Of a DNA stretch of 64,000 bases, positions 45,722 to 55,445 are shown piece after piece. Made by a program: the position numbers and the translations under genes. The notes beneath the pieces were generated by a model. It worked only from the letters and a program-made list of their open reading frames with translations, was not told where the DNA came from and ran no database searches. Positions within the stretch are counted from its first letter, which is position 1; each line of letters begins with the position of its first letter. The stretch comes from Panacibacter microcysteis (GTDB lineage Bacteria; Bacteroidota; Bacteroidia; Chitinophagales; Chitinophagaceae): positions 2,232,001 through 2,296,000 of the forward strand of contig NZ_JADWYR010000001.1 in the NCBI RefSeq assembly GCF_015831355.1, read 5' to 3'.

Positions 45722-45741
45722 GTACAAGAGTGCGACGCAAC
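45722..45741 (+). repeat. Dispersed intergenic repeat, type A core, solo right-facing copy
   Basis: GTACAAGAGTGCGACGCAAC in the 525-bp divergent spacer 45330-45854. The rest of the spacer is AT-rich with no recognisable gene or second arm. Confidence 0.88.
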
Positions 45742-45827
45742 GATGCACAATAGCAGCACTGCTGCCGGGTTCATTACTTTAACCTGAAAGCATTAACGGG
45801 TAACTAACACATGTCAGCGTCTTTTAC

Positions 45828-45835
45828 TAACTTCG
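45828..45835 (+). promoter_or_regulatory. Putative minus-7 box of the P5C dehydrogenase gene
   Basis: TAACTTCG followed by CGG, 19 bp before the ATG; the same TAnnTTCGCGG pattern precedes typA. Confidence 0.45.
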
Positions 45836-45854
45836 CGGCCTTAAATTATTGTAC

Positions 45855-47486
45855 ATGAATCTTGGATATTTCTCTTACCCGCTGCCGGCAAATGAACCGG
45901 TACTGCAATATGGACCAGGTTCTCCGGAAAAAGCAATCTTGAAAAGAACGCTTGCTGAATTGAAGAAGAAACCGGTTGATGTGCCAATGTATATTGGTGG
46001 TAAAGCGGTAAAGAGTGGTAATAGGGTAGACATACACCCGCCACACGAAATAGCGCATACACTGGGTGCATTTCATATGGGTGATGAAAAACATGTAAGA
46101 CAGGCCATAGATGCTGCGCTTAAAGCAAAGCAGGCGTGGGCAGATATGCCGTGGGAAGACAGGGCGCACATCTTTCTGAAAGCTGCAGACCTTATAGCCA
46201 CCAAATACCGTTCTTATATGAATGGTACCACTATGCTGGGGCAAAGCAAAAATGCATACCAGGCAGAGATAGACAGTGCCTGCGAAATCATTGATTTCTT
46301 ACGTTTCAATGTGCATTACTTAAGCGAAATATACAGGCAACAGCCAATATCTTCCCCCGGTGTACACAACCGTATGGAGTGGCGCCCGCTTGAAGGGTTT
46401 GTGCTGGCTGTTACCCCATTCAACTTTACCGCTATTGGTGGTAACCTGCCAACAAGTGCCGCTATGTGTGGCAATACCGTGGTATGGAAACCTGCCAATA
46501 CACAGGTATATTCTGCGCAAATGTTTATGCGTATTTTAAAAGAAGCAGGTTTGCCGGATGGTGTGATCAACCTTATTTATGTGGATGGCCCCGTACTTGG
46601 TAAAGTTTGTTTTGCACATCCTGAATTTGCAGGCGTACACTTTACCGGTTCTACCGGTGTGTTTAACCAGATGTGGAAGACAATTGGTGAAAATATTTCC
46701 AGCTACAGGTCTTACCCGCGTATTGTTGGCGAAACCGGTGGTAAAGATTTTGTAATGGTGCACAAAAGCGCAAACGTTGATGCGGTAGTTACTGCACTTG
46801 CACGCGGTGCTTTTGAATTCCAGGGGCAGAAATGCTCTGCCGCCTCAAGGGCATACCTGCCATCTAACATAGCAGAAGAAGTAAAGCGTAAACTGGTGGC
46901 GGAAGTGCAAACCATGAAGATGGGCAGTGTGGAAGATTTTGGCAATTTTGTAAATGCTGTTATTGATGAAAGAAGTTTTGACAAAATTGCTACCTATATA
47001 GCCAATGCAAAAAAAGATAAAAAAGCGTCCATTCTTGTAGGAGGTACTTATGATAAATCTGAAGGATATTTTATAGCGCCAACGGTTATTGAAGCGAAAG
47101 ACCCTAAGTACACCACCATGTGCGAAGAGATTTTTGGGCCAGTGCTAACCATATACGTGTATGATGCGGATAAGTTTGAGGAAACGCTGGCATTGGTTGA
47201 CAATACATCGCCTTATGCGCTTACCGGTTCTATTATTGCGCAGGACAGAGAAGCCGTTGTAATGGCCACCGCCAAACTGAGGAATGCTGCAGGAAATTTT
47301 TACATCAACGATAAACCAACCGGTGCGGTAGTTGGCCAGCAACCTTTTGGTGGTGCAAGGGCCAGCGGTACAAACGACAAGGCAGGCAGCATGCTAAACC
47401 TCTATCGTTGGCTGAGTGCACGAACAATCAAAGAAACATACAACCCGCCAACAGATTATCGCTATGCATTTTTGAATGAAGCATAA
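45855..47486 (+). CDS. pruA: L-glutamate gamma-semialdehyde (1-pyrroline-5-carboxylate) dehydrogenase
   Basis: 543 residues from ATG 45855; a TTG two codons upstream is also in frame. Aldehyde dehydrogenase fold with catalytic Cys C327 in FQGQKCSAASRAYLP and base E293 in VGETGGKDFVMVHKSA. FEFQGQKCSA and GETGGKDF are typical of the P5C dehydrogenase branch, as are AVTPFNFTAIGGN and GGARASGTNDKAGS. It oxidises glutamate semialdehyde to glutamate in proline and arginine breakdown. No proline dehydrogenase gene is adjacent. A long hairpin terminator follows. Confidence 0.96.
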   Translation: MNLGYFSYPLPANEPVLQYGPGSPEKAILKRTLAELKKKPVDVPMYIGGKAVKSGNRVDIHPPHEIAHTLGAFHMGDEKHVRQAIDAALKAKQAWADMPWEDRAHIFLKAADLIATKYRSYMNGTTMLGQSKNAYQAEIDSACEIIDFLRFNVHYLSEIYRQQPISSPGVHNRMEWRPLEGFVLAVTPFNFTAIGGNLPTSAAMCGNTVVWKPANTQVYSAQMFMRILKEAGLPDGVINLIYVDGPVLGKVCFAHPEFAGVHFTGSTGVFNQMWKTIGENISSYRSYPRIVGETGGKDFVMVHKSANVDAVVTALARGAFEFQGQKCSAASRAYLPSNIAEEVKRKLVAEVQTMKMGSVEDFGNFVNAVIDERSFDKIATYIANAKKDKKASILVGGTYDKSEGYFIAPTVIEAKDPKYTTMCEEIFGPVLTIYVYDADKFEETLALVDNTSPYALTGSIIAQDREAVVMATAKLRNAAGNFYINDKPTGAVVGQQPFGGARASGTNDKAGSMLNLYRWLSARTIKETYNPPTDYRYAFLNEA

Positions 47487-47510
47487 AAATTTTTTTGACA
47501 GGATCATGGT

Positions 47511-47540
47511 AAAAAGACCGGCCCAAAGGCCGGTCTTTTT
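47511..47540 (+). terminator. Rho-independent terminator
   Basis: A perfect 13-bp stem AAAAAGACCGGCC / GGCCGGTCTTTTT with loop CAAA and a T run. Confidence 0.93.
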
Positions 47541-47622
47541 TATGCAAAGCACTTATCGTCTAAAAAGTATTTTTGTAGCGTAATATTTGTACGCAATTTG
47601 ATAGAAACTAAAAAAAGCATTT

Positions 47623-47877
47623 ATGTGTAACTTCTCTATAAAGTTCGACAGTAATGTGCACCACATCATCAGTAAAGCAAAAGATGCTATTACCGGTGCC
47701 GGTGGAAACTTTAACGGTAATGAAGCAGCAGGCGGCTTCGATATTAAAACTTTTATGGGTGCTATAGAAGGCACTTACACAATACTAAACAGCGAGATAA
47801 ACATCAACATCGTCAAAAAGCCCATGTTTGTTCCCTGCAGTGAAATAGAGAACCAGCTGCGTAAATATCTTTCCTGA
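47623..47877 (+). CDS. Small soluble protein of unknown function (84 aa)
   Basis: MCNFSIKFDSNVHHIISKAKDAITGAGGNFNGNEAAGGFDIKTFMGAIEGTY... is a compact alpha/beta-looking protein that ends IENQLRKYLS. It matches by impression a small Bacteroidota family with the pattern 'AKxAIxxAGGxFxGxxxxGxFxIxTxxGxIxGxYxI'; no function known. Codon use and composition are normal, the start ATG is preceded by an A-rich stretch, and ispD follows 44 bp later, so it is probably a real gene. Confidence 0.75.
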   Translation: MCNFSIKFDSNVHHIISKAKDAITGAGGNFNGNEAAGGFDIKTFMGAIEGTYTILNSEININIVKKPMFVPCSEIENQLRKYLS

Positions 47878-47921
47878 AGCGGCGTAATAGCAAATGAGAT
47901 TTATTTGCTTTCTTTGGACAC

Positions 47922-48602
47922 ATGAAAAAATATGCTGTTATCGTAGCAGGCGGCGCCGGTACAAGAATGGGCAATGTAACACCCAAACAGTTCCTGTTGC
48001 TAAAAGGTAAACCTGTTTTGTGGTATACGATAGATTCTTTTTTACGTGCCTATGATGACATGCATATTGTACTCGTTTTACCGAAGGATCATTTAAAGAA
48101 AGGAGAGAAAATCATCAACCAGCTGGACCATGCAAACGGAAAAATAGTAATGATAGAAGGTGGCAGTACCAGGTTCCATTCTGTAAAAGCTGGTCTGCAA
48201 ACGATCGAAGAAGAAGCTGTTGTTTTTGTGCATGACGGCGTGCGATGCCTCATCAGCGTACCGTTGATAAGACGCTGCTTTAACCAGGCTATAGAAAAAG
48301 GCAGTGCAATACCCGCAGTGGCCGCCACAGATTCCATCCGCATTGTTAAAGATGGTACTCACTATATCAGCGACCGGCAGCAGGTACGCATTATACAAAC
48401 ACCACAAACTTTTTTAAGTACCATTATTCTGCCAGCATTCGAACAACAATATGACGAGGCTTTTACAGATGAAGCAACAGTGGTGGAAGCGTATGGCACA
48501 CCCGTACACTTAACAGAAGGGGAGTACGATAACATAAAAATTACAAGACCTATAGACCTGCTCATAGCTGAGCGTATTATTGAAGACAGGTCTGCATTTT
48601 AG
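47922..48602 (+). CDS. ispD: 2-C-methyl-D-erythritol 4-phosphate cytidylyltransferase
   Basis: 226 residues, usual length. N-terminal nucleotide-binding motif VIVAGGAGTRMGNVTPKQFLLLKGKPVL, then VVFVHDGVRCLISVPLI, AVAATDSIRIV and the IQTPQTFL motif, and the C-terminal EGEYDNIKITRPIDLLIAE: all IspD hallmarks. It makes CDP-methylerythritol in the MEP isoprenoid pathway. No other MEP gene lies beside it. It may share a transcript with the 84-aa gene. Confidence 0.97.
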   Translation: MKKYAVIVAGGAGTRMGNVTPKQFLLLKGKPVLWYTIDSFLRAYDDMHIVLVLPKDHLKKGEKIINQLDHANGKIVMIEGGSTRFHSVKAGLQTIEEEAVVFVHDGVRCLISVPLIRRCFNQAIEKGSAIPAVAATDSIRIVKDGTHYISDRQQVRIIQTPQTFLSTIILPAFEQQYDEAFTDEATVVEAYGTPVHLTEGEYDNIKITRPIDLLIAERIIEDRSAF

Positions 48603-48641
48603 GTATGATGTACCCGGCTGCAGTAAAAGCATGAAGCACCT

Positions 48642-48661
48642 GTTGCGTCGCACTCTTGTAC
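48642..48661 (-). repeat. Dispersed intergenic repeat, type A core, solo left-facing copy
   Basis: GTTGCGTCGCACTCTTGTAC lies in an 88-bp gap between the convergent ispD and acyltransferase-fold genes; it has no inner arm. Confidence 0.86.
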
Positions 48662-48690
48662 TTCCTGTTTGCTATGCAGCAACAACCCCG

Positions 48691-49593
48691 CTAAGGTTTC
48701 AACCAGCGCAGCGGGGCAGGTAACCGGTTAAAATGACACGCGTAATAAAACTGGTTCTCCCCGCCAAAATTTTTATAAAAATGCTTTACACCCGGAATAT
48801 CTGAACCTTCAAAATCCAGTATCAGACCGGTGCCCGCAAACTCCCGGATCAATGCATCAAATAAAAAATGATTGGCTGCTTTTTTTCTTCCGGCGTTAGA
48901 CACGCTGTTTGCCAGGTTGTACAAACGCCTGCCGTCAGAAAGCAGTAATGCAATTGCCAGGGTTTCATTATTACTATCTGTTACTTTTCTTGCCATTACT
49001 TTGTTGGCACCAGCCAGGTGCGTGCACAATTGTAACAGGTTTTGGTAATCCCGGGGTTTTACATTCAACATTCTGTCACCATATAATTTTTCATACATTG
49101 AAACTGCTTCCTTGTAATCCGCATTTACATAAAAGATATTTTCCTTGGCGGCTTTGTTAAGGTTTTGCAGCAGGTCAATATGGTAACGCTGCTTAAGCAA
49201 TGCGTAGTGCAACGACAAATCAAGCGTATAATTTGTGAGGGGTTGTAACGCTAAAGATTGATGGTTATAATGGAAGTTATAGTCGCCATAACTATAGTTG
49301 TCAATAAGTGCTTTAAGAAAAAAGTCTTGTGCAAATTCGGCCTTTGTAAATCCGCCAAGTTGTTGTATAAAAGGTACGGTATATGTATATATTATACCAA
49401 ATTTTTTGCGCCATGGTACGGGCATTACCGCTTCATAGTCGTTGATCACAATACCGCTCCAGTTATCGGTCATATAATCAAGGTACCAGGTGTACGCATA
49501 TATCAGTGGGTTACGGCTGCTTTCAACACAGCTATTCCATTTTATGGTATCAATATCAACAGAAGAAACAATATCTATCCTGGTTTGCTGCAT
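48691..49593 (-). CDS. GNAT/FemAB-like acyltransferase-fold protein
   Basis: 300 residues. The C-terminal half has the pattern of FemAB-like (double GNAT) proteins: NETLAIALLLSDGRRLYNLANSVSNAGRKKAANHFLFDALIREFAGTGLILDFEGSDIPGVKHFYKNFGG. The order 'ALLL...YNL..S...G......NHFL.D..I......LDFEGSD.PG...FYK.FG' is typical. N-terminal half: NPLIYAYTWYLDYMTDNWSGIVI and PVPWRKKFGIIYTYTVPFIQQLGGF. The acceptor substrate is unknown. It begins 1 bp after the stop of the M1 peptidase gene, so the two are expressed together. Confidence 0.82.
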   Translation of the reverse strand: MQQTRIDIVSSVDIDTIKWNSCVESSRNPLIYAYTWYLDYMTDNWSGIVINDYEAVMPVPWRKKFGIIYTYTVPFIQQLGGFTKAEFAQDFFLKALIDNYSYGDYNFHYNHQSLALQPLTNYTLDLSLHYALLKQRYHIDLLQNLNKAAKENIFYVNADYKEAVSMYEKLYGDRMLNVKPRDYQNLLQLCTHLAGANKVMARKVTDSNNETLAIALLLSDGRRLYNLANSVSNAGRKKAANHFLFDALIREFAGTGLILDFEGSDIPGVKHFYKNFGGENQFYYACHFNRLPAPLRWLKP

Positions 49594-49594
49594 A

Positions 49595-52411
49595 CTACCA
49601 TGGAATGGTTCTGCTCAGCTTACTCAGCTGAAACACGTCGAGGTTAATATTAAAAGAAATATTTTTTGCAAAACGCTTATCGCCAAGGTAAGCTTTGAAA
49701 TAATCATTGTATACTTTACTGTATACAAGTGGTACATATACGTTCAGGCCACCGCGGAACAAAGACAGTTGCAGGCCTGCATCAAAAAGGATTTTATTGT
49801 TGGCGGCTTCATCGTTTCTCCATGCTTCGCTGTACGTACCTATATCAAGAAATAATTTTATCGGAAGTTTAAACGGTAAAGCATTCAGCGGGTTTACTTT
49901 GTCCGGTATATCGCCACTCAGGTTTATTGCAACCAGCCAGTCGTCAGATTTCCCTATTTTATCTCCCAGCAGGTCTGTACGTACTTTAAAGAATCCATCC
50001 CGCTCCATTACCTGCTGACTTTGCCAGCCTTCAAATTCATTACGGCCAATGAAGTAACCGCTATAGGTATAGTCCTCATCTCCTTTTGGTCCACTCATAT
50101 TCAGGGCTGTTTTATAGGCAGCAAAAGGATTAGTGTTGTTAAGATTAAAATATTTGCCCGCAAAAACTCTTGCAGCAATGCCTTGCCTTGCCTGGTTATA
50201 ATTGAAAAAGTATTTACCGGTAAAGCCAATGCGTAAAAAGTCTTTGCCCTGGTCTATTACCACGTTGGCATTATACGGGTAAAGCACCCGGTTATTTTCG
50301 TAGCTTATCTTCAACTGGTTTACGAGGTTGTTTGCCGTTGTCTTATAGGCCTGGCTAAAAGTATCTGTTGGTGTAGTAATATCTCTGAAATTGAGCTGGT
50401 CTTCTTTTAGAATAAAACTTCTTATCAGAAATGTCCATTTTGTTTTTTCACGCAGTTCTTTATTATACAATGAAAGTTTTACCGAGGGTACAAATCTTGT
50501 AATACCAAGATAAAGCTTGTCATTTTTCTCATCTGAAAAATCATTAATGGAGTAACGAATCCCGCTTGTGGCAATTTCGAGCCATGTGCGTTTGGTAAAA
50601 TGATTGTAAGACAACCGCGCAGTACCATTTAATTTCCTGCTGCCGGTTGCATATACCGGTGCAATGAGGAATTGCATTTTTTGTAATGGCAACTGGTAAT
50701 TATGCAGCATACCGCCAATCATTATTTTGTCATAATGGTTGAAGCCTGCTACCGGCGTAAAAATGATATATTTTGCCTGTTCTTTAAAGCCTGGTATCCC
50801 AAACGAAAATTTCGTTTTCTCCTGCATTACAGAACTGTCGATATAGCCTGTAGAATAAATCTTGTTGAAGGCTGCGGTAAGGTCACGGCCAGAAACCTTT
50901 TCCGCGGTATTTTTAAGATCTGCTGGCGATGGATGTTTGAACGAAAAGTTGCTGTAGTAAGCTCGGGTAATTGCTGCTATGGTGTCTTTGCCAACCATCT
51001 TTTCCAGGTATTCCATCCAGTCTGCCGTTTTCTCGTACACAACGGCCCCGTAATTAAATTCGCTGTACGCATCGCTTGTAAGATCAATCGGCTGGTCTTT
51101 TTTTAGACCAATCGTTGTATTCAGCAACTTATGAACGCCTGCTCCATTAAGCCCTGAAAAGTCCAGTGACGTACTGTAATGTTCAGGATAGTATTGCAAC
51201 CGGTATTTTCTTTCTATAAAGGTATTGATGCCTTCATCCATCCATGCATGGTCCCTTTCGTTGGTAGCCAGGATACCCATCAGCCAGTTATGACCCACTT
51301 CATGTGCTATCGTAGCATCTACTTCCATTTCGGTTGACTCGGTAATCATTGTGAGCATGGGATATTCCATACTTGTAGGATAAACCAAAGCCTTAGGTGC
51401 AGAAACGACATTTACTGCAGGATAGGGATAGTTGCCAAACTGTGCACTGTAGAAACGGATAGCCTGTTTGGTAAACTGCAAACTGTTTGCATACAGACCG
51501 GCATTTTCAGGCAGTATATAGCAGTTGGCTTTTACTATGTTATCTCCAAGCATTATGGTATCACTTCTTACAATAAACCTTTTATCAGCAAACCATGCAA
51601 AGTCTGTTACATGGCGGGCATCGTAAACCCAGGTCTGTTGTTTTCCTGAAGAAGGAGTGATTTCTTCTTCTACTTTTCTTTTTTTGGGAAGAAAGGGTTG
51701 TTTCTTTTTATCCGGCTTTTGGTCAGTAACCATTTGCTTCAGTGTTGGCCCCTCATGTGTTTCAGTTAATAAACCAGTAGCAGCCACCTTATAATTTCCC
51801 GGTAGGGTGATTGAGACGTGGTAGTTGCCGAAATCATTGTAAAACTCTCCCTGGTCAAGATAAGGCATAGCATGCCAGCCATCTTTATCATACAGCGCTG
51901 CTTTAGGATACCATTGCGTGATGGCGTAAAACTGTTTGTAATAACCACCTCTCGAAAAAAGAAATGGCAATTTGGTATGAAAGGGGGTTGCGATAGTAAC
52001 TTCCTCGTTGGGCGCCAGTGGTTTTGCCAACAACAGTTTAATAACATCAATGTCTTTGGTTGCTTCGGTTACAAGTGTTTCTTTCCCGGTTTTAAATTCA
52101 AGCCTGTTTATGTATCCACGTTGTTCTTCAGATGAAAAGTAGAAATCTGTTCTTCCGTTTCTTAATAACTGTTCGCTAAAGGCCGTCTGGTCATTTTTAT
52201 ATGCGTTAGCCCAAAGGTGAATAAAAATATAGCGCAATGTGTCGGGGGAATGATTGATATAATTGATCTGTTCAAAACCGTCAAGCGTATGCTCTGCATC
52301 GTTGAGGGTTACATCTATGGTGTAGTTTACTTCCTGCTGCCAGGTTTGTTGCGCATAAATATTGTGTACAAATAATAACAGCATTGCCGTCACAAAAAAT
52401 CTCACAGACAA
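49595..52411 (-). CDS. M1-family zinc metallopeptidase, intact active site
   Basis: 938 residues with signal peptide MSVRFFVTAMLLLFVHNIYA. The M1 catalytic core is complete: HEVGH at H370-E371-H374 and third ligand E393 (MDEG) exactly 19 residues after the second histidine. The segment PTSMEYPMLTMITES (residues ~345-360) replaces the GxMEN loop. A long C-terminal half (residues ~560-938) without detectable peptidase motifs has many aromatic and polar beta-like strands resembling an outer-membrane or surface beta-sheet domain. Likely periplasmic or surface peptidase. Contrast with the catalytically dead paralogue at 888-3440. Confidence 0.93.
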   Translation of the reverse strand: MSVRFFVTAMLLLFVHNIYAQQTWQQEVNYTIDVTLNDAEHTLDGFEQINYINHSPDTLRYIFIHLWANAYKNDQTAFSEQLLRNGRTDFYFSSEEQRGYINRLEFKTGKETLVTEATKDIDVIKLLLAKPLAPNEEVTIATPFHTKLPFLFSRGGYYKQFYAITQWYPKAALYDKDGWHAMPYLDQGEFYNDFGNYHVSITLPGNYKVAATGLLTETHEGPTLKQMVTDQKPDKKKQPFLPKKRKVEEEITPSSGKQQTWVYDARHVTDFAWFADKRFIVRSDTIMLGDNIVKANCYILPENAGLYANSLQFTKQAIRFYSAQFGNYPYPAVNVVSAPKALVYPTSMEYPMLTMITESTEMEVDATIAHEVGHNWLMGILATNERDHAWMDEGINTFIERKYRLQYYPEHYSTSLDFSGLNGAGVHKLLNTTIGLKKDQPIDLTSDAYSEFNYGAVVYEKTADWMEYLEKMVGKDTIAAITRAYYSNFSFKHPSPADLKNTAEKVSGRDLTAAFNKIYSTGYIDSSVMQEKTKFSFGIPGFKEQAKYIIFTPVAGFNHYDKIMIGGMLHNYQLPLQKMQFLIAPVYATGSRKLNGTARLSYNHFTKRTWLEIATSGIRYSINDFSDEKNDKLYLGITRFVPSVKLSLYNKELREKTKWTFLIRSFILKEDQLNFRDITTPTDTFSQAYKTTANNLVNQLKISYENNRVLYPYNANVVIDQGKDFLRIGFTGKYFFNYNQARQGIAARVFAGKYFNLNNTNPFAAYKTALNMSGPKGDEDYTYSGYFIGRNEFEGWQSQQVMERDGFFKVRTDLLGDKIGKSDDWLVAINLSGDIPDKVNPLNALPFKLPIKLFLDIGTYSEAWRNDEAANNKILFDAGLQLSLFRGGLNVYVPLVYSKVYNDYFKAYLGDKRFAKNISFNINLDVFQLSKLSRTIPW

Positions 52412-52493
52412 TTAATTTGGGTTGAAGATACATAAGTAAACAATAATGTTATGCTGCCTGAGGATTTTGAAAAAGTATTTCGGGAGGTGATTG

Positions 52494-52584
52494 GTGAGAC
52501 GTGAGATGTGAAACGTGAGAGATGAGACGTGAGACGTGAATGATCAATGGTGAATGGTCAATGGTGATACGTGAAACGTGAGAT
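52494..52584 (+). repeat. Degenerate heptanucleotide tandem array (13 units)
   Basis: Thirteen consecutive 7-mers with no interruption: GTGAGAC, GTGAGAT, GTGAAAC, GTGAGAG, ATGAGAC, GTGAGAC, GTGAATG, ATCAATG, GTGAATG, GTCAATG, GTGATAC, GTGAAAC, GTGAGAT. Consensus GTGARAC/GTGAATG. Strict period 7, non-coding, in the 670-bp gap after the M1 peptidase. Confidence 0.9.
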
Positions 52585-52634
52585 ACTATTATTCAATCAG
52601 CGTAACTACAATTCCGCATCGTGCAGCAGCGTAT

Positions 52635-52664
52635 TTACTTTTTTGCCTTGATGCAAAAAAGTAA
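52635..52664. repeat. Perfect 12-bp inverted repeat within composite copy 1
   Basis: TTACTTTTTTGC (52635-52646), loop CTTGAT, GCAAAAAAGTAA (52653-52664). Confidence 0.8.
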
Positions 52665-53014
52665 CAAGAAAGATCAAGGCTGCGGAAAAATCGGCTAAAA
52701 TTTACTGCCTTACGCTACAGCGAAGAAGTCATACATGTAATAGCAGATTAGCTATTGAACGTAGACTTGTGAATTGCATTTGAACATTACGCATCTGCTT
52801 CGCTGCTTAACGCTGCATTCCGTAATTTCTTCACGCCTGTTTTCCGAGGACGGTTAAACCCACAACAAAATCGAACTTTACTTTCGAGACAAAAGAACAG
52901 GCAACAACCTGGAAGGAACAAATCAGCATATGAAACGAATGATGCTCATTGCATGCAAAAGGGGATCTGCTGAAACGCAGCCAGACCGCACACGTGCTGC
53001 ATAAAGAATCAAAC

Positions 53015-53034
53015 GTACAAGTGAGTGACACAAC
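53015..53034 (+). repeat. Dispersed intergenic repeat, type B core ending composite copy 1
   Basis: GTACAAGTGAGTGACACAAC followed by AGGCGGTGATAGTAGC. The outer end differs from GGCGATGCCA and is the same as in composite copy 2. Confidence 0.88.
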
Positions 53035-53081
53035 AGGCGGTGATAGTAGCAATGCCGCCGACTACCGCATTAAAAAAAGAT

Positions 53082-55445
53082 TCAGGACGCTATTTTAAGA
53101 TAGTGCAATAATTTGTTGCGCAAAGATTCCGGTTCAAAAGGTTTTATCACAACATCATTGGCGCCACAGGCAATTACCTTATCGTTTTCATCAGCATAAA
53201 TGCTGGCTGTAAGGGCTATGATTGGCACTTTTGTGCCTTGTTTCCTCAGCTCGATGGTGGCATCGCGGCCATCCATAACGGGCATATGCAAATCCATGAG
53301 GATAAGCTGGTGTTTTGCCTCATTGAATTTATCAAGCGCCTCCTGCCCGTTTTGGGCTACCTCAATTTCTGCGCCCCACGACTGTAAAAACCGCGTTGCT
53401 ACCACAATATTGAATTCGCTGTCTTCTACCAGTAAAATACTGATGCCTTCAAGTGGTCTTGCATTGGAAACAGTTACCGGCTTTTTGTCCTGCGCAATTT
53501 TTTTACATACCGGGAAAGTTTGCACAAAGTAGAATTCTGTACCAATGCCTTCTTCGCTTACGAGCTGCATGGTAACACCCTGTTTTTCCAGTATGCTTTT
53601 GCAAATGCTTAAGCCAAGACCTGTGCCACCAAAACTTCTTGAAGTAGACGAATCTGCTTGTGTAAACTGATCGAAAATGATGCGTTGCTTTTCTGCAGGA
53701 ATACCAATACCGGAATCTTTTACCGTAAACCGCAATGTAATGGTGTTGGTATTCCGCTGCTCCGCTGCAACGGTTATCTTTACGCTACCCCTGGCGGTAA
53801 ATTTAATTGCATTGTGTACAAGATTGGTAAGTACCTGGCTCATTCTTGTTGGGTCTGCAAGCACCGTAACATCAAGTGTTTCGTCTGTAGAACACTCGAG
53901 TTGAATACCTTTTTCTTCTGCATAGGTTTTAAAACCTCCGGCAATGTTTTTTACAATGCTGTGCATATCTGTTTCAATGCATTCAAAATGAATTTTACCG
54001 GCTTCAATCTTATTGTAGTCGAGAATATCATTTACAATTGATAAAAGGTTGTTCGCAGAAAACAGCATGATCTTTAGTTCTTCTTCCTGGTCTTTGCGCG
54101 GATCGTTTTTAAGCATGAGATGCGTTAAACCTATTACCGCATTGAGTGGTGTGCGTATCTCATGACTCATAGTGGAAAGAAACTGCGACTTTGCGAGCAA
54201 TGCTTTTTCTGCTACTCTTTTTGCTTTTTTCAGGTTATGGGCAAACCGGTAAGAGAGTATCAATGACTGTAAAAAGAAAAAAAGAATATAGCCGATGATT
54301 ACAAAGGCCTCATTGGCCTTAAACTGTTGAATGTAAGCAAGGCCGATGTATACAAACACAAGTACCAGTATTACTGCACCGCCCAATGAATAAACAGAGC
54401 CGGTCATTTTTTTACGTACGGCACTGCTGAACACATATAACGTGTACAACATATTTACCAGTGAAAAACCAAGAAATACCTTGATGAGCATGGTAAAAAT
54501 GTAGGCCGGCAATACAAACACACTTACACAAAACAGCGCACATATAACTGCAATTACACTGCTTACCGCCCTGCTGGCCTGCGCAGGGTAAAGGTTTAAC
54601 ACGTACAGTGTGAAAAGGAATTCAGAAAAATAGAGCGAGAGGTATTCGAGACGCGTGGTGATCCACCATGGCGTGCCCTGAATAAAGGTATGCAGCGAAT
54701 ACGGATCTGCGCCAACAATACGGTAGCTGTATGTAATGCAAAAAAGTGAAAACAGCAACAGCGTTTTATCGTAGCGGCCAAAAATATACAGTCCGAGAAA
54801 AAACATACCGCCCATAAACAAACAACCGGTAAGCAAAAAGCTAAAAGCAGTTGATTGATCTTTCCTGTAAATAACACTGTCTTTTTCGGCAATCGAGATC
54901 GTTTGGGCTGCGCCACCTTTGGCATGTGAAAAATTGGCTATCTGCCATACGATGCGGAGTGTATCGGTACCGGGTGCAATGGTTCGCATTTCATTAGACC
55001 ACCATGGTTGTGAGTCATCGGCTGATCTGCCGGGCTTTCCATTTTCGGCAATGACCTTACCATTCACATACAGCCTGTAAGAACTGTATACATCGGGAAT
55101 GTTAATCGCAAGAGGCTTACTGTCTGGCGGCAATAAAACCGTTAATGCATAGGTTGCGTAACCTTTTGCGGGAAGGGTTTTGCCATTTATGATTGTATTA
55201 TTCCACAGTGCCGGAAATGCAGTATAACGGGGTTTAAAATGCTCAAGAGAATCTGGTGTAAGCAGTTGTTGCCAGTAAAATGCCCACTCTCCCGAAAAGG
55301 AAATCTCATCTTCGCCAATTGACGCAGAACGGAGATCTAATAAGCCTTTCTTTGCGGTAAGGTGGTATGAAGAATCAGCAGCGTGGGCACACGATGCTGT
55401 TAATACAATAAGTATGCAGATGAGGATATAACTCAGGTTCTTCAA
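53082..55445 (-). CDS. 7TMR-DISM hybrid sensor histidine kinase / response regulator
   Basis: 787 residues. Signal peptide (MKNLSYILICILIVLTASCAHA), a periplasmic beta-domain like 7TMR-DISMED2 with YRLYVNGKVIAENGKPG, then seven helices (residues ~205-410, e.g. FSFLLTGCLFMGGMFFLGLYIF, AFVIIGYILFFFLQSLILSYRF), HisKA H-box STMSHEIRTPLNAVIG with H428, HATPase (LVHNAIKFTARG, DSGIGIP, SFGGTGLGLSICKSI) and a C-terminal receiver with phospho-acceptor D718 (LILMDLHMPVMDG). Membrane-located sensor of an unknown extracellular ligand, perhaps a carbohydrate, with intramolecular phosphotransfer. It stands alone, with no downstream regulator gene. Confidence 0.96.
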   Translation of the reverse strand: MKNLSYILICILIVLTASCAHAADSSYHLTAKKGLLDLRSASIGEDEISFSGEWAFYWQQLLTPDSLEHFKPRYTAFPALWNNTIINGKTLPAKGYATYALTVLLPPDSKPLAINIPDVYSSYRLYVNGKVIAENGKPGRSADDSQPWWSNEMRTIAPGTDTLRIVWQIANFSHAKGGAAQTISIAEKDSVIYRKDQSTAFSFLLTGCLFMGGMFFLGLYIFGRYDKTLLLFSLFCITYSYRIVGADPYSLHTFIQGTPWWITTRLEYLSLYFSEFLFTLYVLNLYPAQASRAVSSVIAVICALFCVSVFVLPAYIFTMLIKVFLGFSLVNMLYTLYVFSSAVRKKMTGSVYSLGGAVILVLVFVYIGLAYIQQFKANEAFVIIGYILFFFLQSLILSYRFAHNLKKAKRVAEKALLAKSQFLSTMSHEIRTPLNAVIGLTHLMLKNDPRKDQEEELKIMLFSANNLLSIVNDILDYNKIEAGKIHFECIETDMHSIVKNIAGGFKTYAEEKGIQLECSTDETLDVTVLADPTRMSQVLTNLVHNAIKFTARGSVKITVAAEQRNTNTITLRFTVKDSGIGIPAEKQRIIFDQFTQADSSTSRSFGGTGLGLSICKSILEKQGVTMQLVSEEGIGTEFYFVQTFPVCKKIAQDKKPVTVSNARPLEGISILLVEDSEFNIVVATRFLQSWGAEIEVAQNGQEALDKFNEAKHQLILMDLHMPVMDGRDATIELRKQGTKVPIIALTASIYADENDKVIACGANDVVIKPFEPESLRNKLLHYLKIAS

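Larger units (their letters stand above)
52494..53056. repeat. Long composite intergenic repeat, copy 1
   Basis: Shares with 57016-57406, in the same order: the heptamer array, ATTCAATCA, AATTCCGCATCGTGC (52612-52626), AAAAGAAC...AACAACCTGGAAG...AACAAATCA (about 52892-52926), and the type B core (53015-53034) followed by TGATAGTAGCAATGC. A stretch of roughly 250 bp in the middle (52640-52890) has no counterpart in copy 2. This composite explains nearly the whole 670-bp gap 52412-53081. Confidence 0.82.

Noticed and set aside
52412-53081. Remnant of an insertion sequence in the 670-bp gap
   Set aside because: No transposase fragment was recognised in any frame; only repeat structure is visible, so it is described as a composite repeat instead.
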